In this document: in pieces, positions 1 to 5,375 of the stretch
Layout of the letters: every line of letters begins with the position of its first letter
Numbering within the stretch: position 1 is the stretch's first letter
Source of the DNA: Globobulimina sp.
Taxonomy: Eukaryota > Foraminifera > Rotaliida
NCBI GenBank assembly: GCA_003354225.1
Contig: PIVH01000447.1
Coordinates: forward strand, 1-5,761
Direction of reading: 5' to 3'
Length of the DNA stretch: 5,761 bases
Notes under the pieces: generated by a model
Database searches by the model: none
Told to the model about the DNA's origin: nothing
What the model saw: the letters and a program-made list of their open reading frames with translations, nothing else
Program-made: the position numbers and the translations under genes

Positions 1-31
1 TCATAGCAACATATTTACCATTTTATTTGCG

Positions 32-718
32 ATGAGTGCGCAATCTGTGTCATACGCAGACCATCGAATTCGTTTGTTATTAACAAATGAGAAACAACGA
101 AGATTAGGTTATGATGAATACAAAGAAAAATACAAAAATAATATGGAATTAGCATTTGGTAAAGATGAAGATACCGAAAATAAAAAATTTAGAAAGGAAT
201 TAGATAAAGAAAGAGAAAAAAAATTATCGCAAGGTTTAAATCATAAAAAATTACGAAAAAAATTAAAAAAATCCAAAAAGGAAAAAAAAAGAAAGGATTC
301 AAAAAAACATAAATCATCAAAAGCTAAAAAAAGAGAGAAAAAAAGAAAATATCGCAAAAAACATGATGACAAAACACAAAAAAAGGACAGATCTCGAAGG
401 CGTGATGTTGGCCGATATGATTCCTCGCATTCTGATGATTCAAATTACAGTCAACATTCCAATTCATCAACTTCTCATTTTGTATGTATTATGTTATTTG
501 TTTAAAAATTATTATCCTTACACTGCACTGCATTATTTTTATAGAGTGATTACAACGACAAAACAAGAAGAAAACACCGGAAACACAGGAAATATGATAG
601 AGATTCAAGGGATTCATACTCGAGATCGAGATCGAGATCAAGATCACGTCACAAAGACAGGAAAAATAGAAAAAACAAGGACAAAAAAACTGAAGTTTGG
701 TGGAAATCATCCATTTAA
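32..718 (+). CDS. Lysine-rich RS-domain protein, two exons (32-481, 545-718); possible FAM133-like nuclear protein
   Basis: Joining 32-481 to 545-718 gives 207 residues. Residues 1-60 are charged and probably helical, with RKELDKEREKKLSQG at 54-68; residues 61-123 are almost wholly Lys/Arg; 131-148 is a Ser/Asp patch suited to phosphorylation; after the splice, residues 176-185 are a perfect (SR)5 tract, followed by more basic sequence and the end WWKSSI. RS domains mediate contacts between splicing and mRNA-processing factors in the nucleus, so such a role is inferred. The stretch at 54-68 followed by polybasic sequence recalls FAM133-family proteins, but low-complexity Lys-rich sequence makes this weak. 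ATG 32 has G at -3; no in-frame stop lies between it and the window edge, so the true start could be further upstream. The frame stays phase 0 across the intron. The last ~13 residues are the least certain part. Confidence 0.72.
482..544 (+). other. Spliceosomal intron, 63 nt, in the RS-domain gene
   Basis: It begins GTATGT and ends TTTTTATAG, with a pyrimidine-rich 3' part. It falls exactly between codons 150 and 151. Without splicing the frame stops within seven codons of the donor; with splicing it enters a perfect Ser-Arg repeat, which is strong independent support. The next AG, two bases on (546), would put a TGA stop first, so 544 is the better acceptor. Confidence 0.82.
620..649 (+). 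repeat. Hexanucleotide repeat coding (Ser-Arg)5
   Basis: TCGAGA is repeated three times and continues in degenerate form (TCAAGA, TCACGT). It codes residues 176-185 of the RS-domain protein. The last units differ at silent positions, so the repeat is probably kept for its protein sequence as well as arising by slippage. Confidence 0.85.
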
Positions 719-1212
719 TCGGAATCAAAAAAAGAATGCGTTATCCAATGTGATGAGACATAGGATTGATGATATTGCTTCAAATGATAGTTACTAGGCA
801 GGCAATAATATTGTATCCATCTCTCTATTTAAAATTTGCGGACTTCTCAGTGAGTGCATCACATCCACTCAAAAAATCATATGTAGCTTATTTAATTTAT
901 TTTTTGGTGTTTAAAAAAACTCAAAAAAATTTCATAGACCTATACAAAATACGCCGGGAAAATAATGGTGATAAAGAGCAAAAATAAAAGTTGTCAGGAT
1001 GATAAAAGAAGCAATTTCCCAAGACAGCATTTCCGAATCCTATGTTTTTAGAACATTTCCGATTCCATACGATATAACACACTTATCTCAGGACCTAAAA
1101 AAAATGACAAAAATATTTATAATCAAACAAGAGTTTAAACCCACGCAACGCTAAAAATATATAAAGTAAATGAGACAAATATTTATGTGTAGTTAGTTGA
1201 ATTTAATATCAA
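719..1212. other. Convergent intergenic region, 3' ends of two genes
   Basis: This lies between the stop of the RS-domain gene and the stop of the NBR1-like gene, which converge. It is A/T-rich with poly-A runs and AATAAA-like sequence near 982-988 that could serve plus-strand polyadenylation. Open frames here (for example 766-987, plus) look random in composition. The frame ending at 797 is open across the RS-gene stop and is discussed under findings. No RNA gene was recognised. Confidence 0.6.
1028..1066. repeat. Direct repeat CATTTCCGA(A/T)TCC, two copies 26 nt apart
   Basis: The copies are at 1028-1040 and 1054-1066 and differ at one of 13 positions. They sit in the 3' intergenic region. 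The function is unknown; the core TTTCCGA recurs elsewhere in the window. Confidence 0.6.
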
Positions 1213-2589
1213 TTATTTGCAAGTTACGGCAACTTTATAATGATTACGTGCTTCGTTTTTTGTGCTTGTTCCATATTTCTTTTTCCATTTCATTGTTTTT
1301 TGTGGCAACACTGTATCATTCTCATTTTGATTGTTTACACACGTAAATGCACAATTTTTAGTCATCTTTAATGTATTTATTTGATCTAAATCAGTCACAA
1401 TAATATCAACCCATACTCGCGGACCAAAAAATCTCCCATTTTTTTGCAATCGAAAATACGTACAATATCTACCAGATTGTATTGGCGTTTTAATAGTCGC
1501 AGATATCTCAATCCCTTGACCAGACTGCGCATTAATTACTGGATATCGATGATACAAACTTAACGTTGCATCACCTTTACAATATACCAATTCTACATTA
1601 TATCCCCACTCACTTTCCCCACAATTTCTCATTGCCCTTTTTTTCAAAAAAAAAAAACAGTAAAAAACTTAAACAAAAACACTAATAAACAATTTATAAA
1701 CAACGCTACCATGTTTTTGTAAGAATAGTATTTGGAGGATATTTATCTCTGTTTGGAAGAGTGACATGTCGTATAAATTCAGCCAATAATTTTGTTGTTT
1801 TACTAAATCTGTACGATACATGCATATGCTTACTATTATTATTATTATTATTGTTTCTCCGTTGATAGTTATGATTTGCCTGATTTCTCCAGTTCTTATC
1901 ATATGCACGTTTGTCTGAATTATTATTATTATTAAAATAACGTTGCTTTGGTTTGAATGGATCTATGCGTTTTGTTTTTGTTTCTTTCTGAATTGGTTGA
2001 GTATCGATTATATCTTCTTCTTCTTCATCAATCAGACACCACTCATCTTGTAATTCTTCAGTTTCTCTCTCAAAAATGGGTTTATTCATAATGGCAGTAT
2101 ATGGAGTGTATGGAGTAAATGGCGGAGCAGATGGATTTAGAGAGGATTGCAGTGGCTGCGATATCTGCGGTGTTGGCGGTGTTTGTGTGGCAGAATAATT
2201 TATGGAAAATGGATTCATTGGACTGACGGAAGGGAAATAAGTTGGATACTGCAATGGTAATGATTGTTGAATTGCAAATGATGACGGAAGTGCAGCGTGA
2301 ACTGTTGGTACATTTGATTTGTTATCAATGGATACTAATAAGTCTACGGGTAATAAATATTGCGTTGTGCCATCTGTTTGATTTTGAGCAGTTTCATTTA
2401 TTTTATTGGATTTAATTATTCTGTTTAAGATATTATTGAGTGTATTATTATCAATTCCTGCGATTGCTGGCTTCATTAACGGATGACGCTGGACATTATT
2501 CTTAGTTTGAATAAAACATTTGAATGTAGATAAATAAATACCTCATCTCTGTCAATAATTGTGTTTCTAATATTTGGCTTATTTGCCAT
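1213..2589 (-). CDS. NBR1-like FW-domain protein with candidate LIR motif, three exons
   Basis: Exons 2589-2542, 2488-1710 and 1636-1213 join to 416 residues. The FW (NBR1 central) domain is at about 249-356: it opens AEFIRHVTLP, has KTW at 274-276, ESEW at 283-286 and ends with FGPRVW at 346-351, the same hexapeptide pattern as in NBR1 itself. FW domains of selective-autophagy receptors bind cargo. At 166-169, WCLI lies between acidic runs (ELQDE before, DEEEED after), the form of an Atg8/LC3-interacting motif. Residues about 80-150 are Pro/Ser/Gln-rich and disordered; about 200-240 is Asn/Arg-rich with runs of five and seven Asn. No PB1, ZZ or UBA domain is visible, unlike animal or plant NBR1, and ILRUN is a poorer match because of FGPRVW. 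The third signature Trp is Phe337. ATG 2589 is the first ATG after an in-frame TAA at 2638-2640. An autophagy-adaptor role is inferred. Confidence 0.85.
1637..1709 (-). other. Intron 2 of the NBR1-like gene, 73 nt
   Basis: Read on the minus strand, it starts GTAGCG at 1709 and ends in a long T tract followed by GAAAAAAAG at 1637. It splits the Trp276 codon after its second base. Removing it joins ...TKTW to AMRNCGESEW, restoring the continuous KTW-x-xRNxGxxxW signature of FW domains. Without splicing, the frame stops at TAG immediately after the Trp codon. Confidence 0.88.
1835..1852 (-). repeat. (AAT)6 trinucleotide run, Asn tract
   Basis: Six ATT units on the plus strand read as AAT on the coding strand. 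With one adjoining AAC they give a run of seven Asn in the disordered segment just before the FW domain. Such runs are typical of AT-rich protist genomes and are prone to length change. Confidence 0.9.
1919..1933 (-). repeat. (AAT)5 trinucleotide run, Asn tract
   Basis: Five ATT units on the plus strand code five consecutive Asn in the NBR1-like protein, upstream of the longer run. It lies in the disordered linker between the candidate LIR and the FW domain. Confidence 0.88.
2489..2541 (-). other. Intron 1 of the NBR1-like gene, 53 nt
   Basis: On the minus strand it starts GTATTT at 2541 and ends AATGTCCAG at 2489, with ACTAAG about 14 nt before the acceptor, resembling a branch-point sequence. 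It lies between codons 16 and 17. The 16-codon first exon (ATG at 2589) and the next exon share phase, adding MANKPNIRNTIIDRDE and RHPL before the internal Met at 2476. The alternative is a start at 2476 with no intron. Confidence 0.72.
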
Positions 2590-3085
2590 TTTGTAAAAAT
2601 TATTTGCAGGATCCAGTTGTGGTATTTCCGAATTCAATTAAAAATGAAAACAACTTATCACTTTAAAACAAACGCAATGTGATCCGTACGACACAGATTC
2701 ACACGGTTTTTAAACTTGTAACTGAGGTAGAGAATTAATGTTTGAGTTCAGAGACTACTCTCAGACTAGATCGAGTTGGCTATTCTATCTAATTAATATA
2801 TCCTCCTGAATCCCGATTACAATTCAAACCGAATATAATATGCATATAGTTATTTATATAGAATTAGAAACACGCGATTAATGTGTAAATGAATGGAAGG
2901 ATATATGACCACTGTATTATAAAAACAATTTTTTGAGATGCATGGTGGACAGACAATAGAGTTAAGCAATTATGATCGAACGGAAAAAAATAAGTCATAA
3001 AAAAAAGCGGACACAGCTAATGTTAATCAGAACCGCAGGCAAACGAAGCCTTGAAGCATCCTAATGTTTACTGGCCAGTTTTGAA

Positions 3086-3100
3086 TGCATATTATATGCA
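3086..3100. repeat. Inverted repeat TGCATA-tta-TATGCA
   Basis: Perfect 6-nt arms surround a 3-nt spacer in the intergenic region. It could be a symmetric protein-binding site or a small hairpin. A short AT-rich palindrome like this can occur by chance. Confidence 0.5.
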
Positions 3101-3329
3101 CGAACGAGGCTCATGACGTAAACCAGCGGGGACGAACATAGATTCTATTATGATTAATGCACTAAACAGATATCCTAACCAAATCCTATAACACTATATC
3201 TGCTGTATACAGTTGAAAGTAGAATGTATTACTTTGGGTTTTATTTGGAGTTAATACAGAAAGATCTCCAACAAATTATTAGTTAACATAACCGTAGTTG
3301 TTGTTGTGGTTACCTAGGTAGTATTACAT

Positions 3330-3351
3330 GATTGCATTGGTCAACGCAATC
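3330..3351. repeat. 22-nt near-perfect palindrome in intergenic DNA
   Basis: The left half GATTGCATTGG and right half TCAACGCAATC pair over ten positions with one internal mismatch (A3336 against C3345), leaving almost no loop. This geometry favours a dimeric protein-binding site over a stable RNA hairpin. It lies about 160 nt past the stop of the zinc-finger gene and 740 nt upstream of the NBR1-like start. A 10-nt perfect palindrome, TACCTAGGTA, is just before it at 3311-3320. Confidence 0.55.
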
Positions 3352-3513
3352 ACTACAATCGACTGTATGGTGAATGTTATAACTGGATCGGCTTATTCTG
3401 TCAACCGATTACAACGCATAGTTATAGTACAAAAAAACCACAGGAATTTGTTTGTGGGAATATGACCCAGATTTATATGCAATTAAACAAAAAAATATTA
3501 TTATTAAAATATT

Positions 3514-5130
3514 TTATACTGACAGGTCAACAAATGCATCATAATCGCATTCTGATCTTGATTGAGAAGAAGAAGAAGAATAAGAGCTTGCGTCAGCGTC
3601 AGCGTCACTGCTGGAATAATCAGTTTTATTATGATGTAAATTCCAATGACTTTTAAATGTACTTTTGGAGCTATAACCAGCATAACCTTGACTTTTACAA
3701 TTATCTACATCTGCAATATTACACTTATATGGATAATCCTTTGTATGCGATGCAATATGAGTTATAAAGTCAGCACAACCCCTTGACGTTTTATCTTTGC
3801 ATCCAAAATCACAGTGTAACCATGTTTTTAATGCATTATTATCATAATGTTGTTTAATATGCTGTCCATATTGACAAATATCATCAAAATGTTGCTTACA
3901 AATATGACAATTAATTGATACGTAATAACTATTTTCAAAATCATGATGAATTTTTTTATGTGTTTTATTAATAACTTTTGTCGGTTTCGGTGTATTATTT
4001 TTCTGTTTACATGTTTTAGCTTTTATTGGTTTATGTGCAAATTGTTTAACTTTTACCGGTTTAGTTATAGGTGTTTTATCTGCATTTTTTTGTTTTTTCC
4101 AATGTCTCTCCCAATGTTTCTTCATATTATTTTTTGTACCGATTGATGTTTGACACTTTTGTCCATTAACTACAACATGACATTTAAATGGTTTTTCATC
4201 TGTAAGATGTTGAGAAATATGTGACATAAAATCTGCATCATGACAAAATGTTGTGTGTCTTTTACATCCCAAGTCACATTCCTTCCATTTTTTATTTGGA
4301 TCATTATCATAATGTGTTTTCAAATGATTTCTATATTCATCAATGACATCAAAATGTTGCCGACAAATATGACAATGTACTGATACATGATAACTATCCT
4401 CAAATTCTGCATATTTTGAACTGTGTGTTGTTTGCAATACACATTCTTCATCGATATCACTATGGCTATCAATGCACAGCTCCTTCCTGGACTTCTTCTT
4501 TGTTACTTTATGTTGCAATGTTATTTGATTTGTATCATTAGCAATGGGTTTCTTCCTAACTCTAAATATTGATCGATATCTACGATTATGAATACTATGA
4601 TTGTTAAATTCGTCTGATTTATTTGCAATTGTATTATTACTATGGTTCTGTGGCGGTGGCTGTGACTGTGACGACAATGTCATATCATTTATTGTTTTAT
4701 CATTGTCACTATTAATTTTCTGGAGATTATCATTTGATATTTGCTGTAACTGTGAACATAATTTTATGATTTGCGTTTTCCATTTGTTTGCTTCGTTTTT
4801 ATATGTATTGAATTCATGTTTGTAATCATTTTTTTCTTTTGTTAATTGATTAATTTTTTCTTGTAATTCATTATTTTCTTTTTTTAACAATTTGTTTGAT
4901 TCAAGCAATGCATTTAATTTCCTCTTTTTCCTATGACTATGTGCTTCATTCTGATTATTGCCATCGTCGAATTTTCTTTTTCTCAGAGTGGACTGATTTG
5001 TTATCGTACTAATAACTGGCATGGCAATCATCTGATTATTGGTTTCGATATTTGAATATTTGCGTTTCTTTCTAACCGTTTTGGATTTAATCCTTTTTGA
5101 CGATTCTTGAGCGGATTGTGAGTCAGCCAT
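3514..5130 (-). CDS. C2H2 zinc-finger protein with coiled coil and duplicated three-finger module
   Basis: An intronless 538-residue frame starts at ATG 5130, with A at -3, G at +4 and an in-frame TAA directly upstream. Basic clusters at 12-24, 50-53 and 67-71 are likely nuclear-localisation signals. Residues about 72-130 form a coiled coil with L75, L82, L89, L96 and Y103 seven apart. Six fingers follow: C253/C256/H269/H273, C285/C289/H304/H308, C317/C326/H339/H343, C408/C411/H424/H428, C440/C444/H458/H462 and C470/C478/H495/H499. Fingers 1-3 and 4-6 are tandem copies, joined by a Lys/Pro linker (346-397). The TDEKPFKC before finger 3 matches the classic C2H2 linker. The tail is Ser/Asp-rich with DADADA. 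It is probably a dimeric nuclear DNA- or RNA-binding protein; the target is unknown and I recognise no specific orthologue. Confidence 0.93.
   Translation of the reverse strand: MADSQSAQESSKRIKSKTVRKKRKYSNIETNNQMIAMPVISTITNQSTLRKRKFDDGNNQNEAHSHRKKRKLNALLESNKLLKKENNELQEKINQLTKEKNDYKHEFNTYKNEANKWKTQIIKLCSQLQQISNDNLQKINSDNDKTINDMTLSSQSQPPPQNHSNNTIANKSDEFNNHSIHNRRYRSIFRVRKKPIANDTNQITLQHKVTKKKSRKELCIDSHSDIDEECVLQTTHSSKYAEFEDSYHVSVHCHICRQHFDVIDEYRNHLKTHYDNDPNKKWKECDLGCKRHTTFCHDADFMSHISQHLTDEKPFKCHVVVNGQKCQTSIGTKNNMKKHWERHWKKQKNADKTPITKPVKVKQFAHKPIKAKTCKQKNNTPKPTKVINKTHKKIHHDFENSYYVSINCHICKQHFDDICQYGQHIKQHYDNNALKTWLHCDFGCKDKTSRGCADFITHIASHTKDYPYKCNIADVDNCKSQGYAGYSSKSTFKSHWNLHHNKTDYSSSDADADASSYSSSSSQSRSECDYDAFVDLSV
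3590..3607 (-). repeat. (GCGTCA)3 hexanucleotide repeat coding Asp-Ala
   Basis: Three perfect GCGTCA units on the plus strand code DADADA in the acidic, serine-rich tail of the zinc-finger protein. It lies beside an AGA run at about 3566-3580 that codes consecutive Ser residues. The tail therefore looks shaped by slippage and may serve as an acidic activation or phosphorylation region. Confidence 0.85.
3631..3939 (-). repeat. Zinc-finger module copy B (fingers 4-6)
   Basis: This codes residues 398-500. It aligns with copy A at a 155-residue offset: of the first 34 residues (from F398 against F243) 22 are identical. All zinc ligands are kept. Spacing within the second and third fingers differs slightly from copy A, so the duplication is not recent. 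Confidence 0.88.
4096..4404 (-). repeat. Zinc-finger module copy A (fingers 1-3)
   Basis: This codes residues 243-345. Each copy has a conventional C-x2-C-x12-H-x3-H finger, then a C-x3-C finger, then a finger with a long Cys-Cys spacing. That order is shared with copy B and marks a duplicated unit, not six independent fingers. Confidence 0.88.
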
Positions 5131-5375
5131 TTAAAGAGTTTTTCTATTTATTAAACCTTGATTTTGCGATAACTAGCCCACCTCGTGAAAAACTATCGAT
5201 TTCAGCGGATCGAAAATTCACCTTTATATTCATATGTAGTGTCAAAAAGATTTGATGCGCAGATAACTAATGTACTTTATCTTGTTTTATGCAAAAACAG
5301 AACAAAAATCGTTATTACTATAACTGGAAATATTACTAGTTTATGAGTCCAAATGAATGGAAATCATTGCAATAT
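5131..5375. other. Upstream region of the zinc-finger gene and 3' end of the glycosyltransferase-like gene
   Basis: These 245 nt lie between two minus-strand genes in tandem. They must hold the promoter and 5' UTR of the zinc-finger gene and the 3' UTR of the gene to the right. No clear TATA box or polyadenylation signal stood out, and no RNA gene was seen. Confidence 0.55.

Larger units (their letters stand above)
2590..3513. other. 924-nt intergenic region without a convincing gene
   Basis: It separates the start of the NBR1-like gene from the stop of the zinc-finger gene, both on the minus strand. It therefore holds the promoter and 5' UTR of the former (next to 2590) and the 3' UTR of the latter (next to 3513). 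No long open frame with protein-like composition was found. The 3000-3130 part looks more GC-rich than its surroundings and has several small inverted repeats. I looked for tRNA A and B boxes and for snRNA signatures on both strands and saw none. A lineage-specific structured RNA cannot be excluded. Confidence 0.6.

Noticed and set aside
489-728. Minus-strand open frame opposite the RS exon
   Set aside because: It is the antisense of the RS exon and intron; Cys/Phe/Ile/Ser-rich content arises from the complement of Lys/Arg codons.
363-797. Plus-strand open frame overlapping both RS-gene exons and the intron as an independent gene
   Set aside because: It overlaps the exons of the better supported spliced gene in another frame and crosses the intron. 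Only its end (about 690-797) is kept as a possible alternative C-terminus.
766-987. Plus-strand open frame in the convergent intergenic region
   Set aside because: Short, no domain, composition typical of translated A/T-rich noncoding DNA, and no supporting splice sites.
1213-1647. The FW C-terminal half as a separate small gene starting at 1645-1647
   Set aside because: The apparent start is TTG, not ATG, and lies inside the intron; splicing joins this exon to the preceding half of the same domain.
1669-1908. Minus-strand open frame overlapping the NBR1-like exon 2 in another frame
   Set aside because: Shadow of the Asn-rich and FW-coding sequence, with no domain of its own.
2800-3000. tRNA-like B-box resemblances (for example GATCGAAC at about 2974-2981 and TTTGAAT on the minus strand near 2820-2835)
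   Set aside because: Neighbouring bases do not form a T-stem, and no matching A box or acceptor stem is present.
3114-3121. TGACGTAA, resembling an ATF/CREB-type bZIP site
   Set aside because: A single 8-mer about 525 nt from the nearest start has no support beyond chance.
2813-3414. Repeated 10-mer CCGATTACAA at 2813-2822 and 3405-3414
   Set aside because: Flanks do not match, so terminal repeats of an element are not supported; chance is adequate.
3462-3656. Plus-strand open frame opposite the Ser-rich tail of the zinc-finger gene
   Set aside because: Its Lys and Arg/Gln runs are the complement of the Ser and Asp-Ala repeat codons.
3943-4825. Plus-strand open frames 3943-4146 and 4601-4825 opposite the zinc-finger gene
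   Set aside because: Hydrophobic Phe/Cys-rich antisense shadows of Lys-rich coding sequence; they only mimic membrane proteins.
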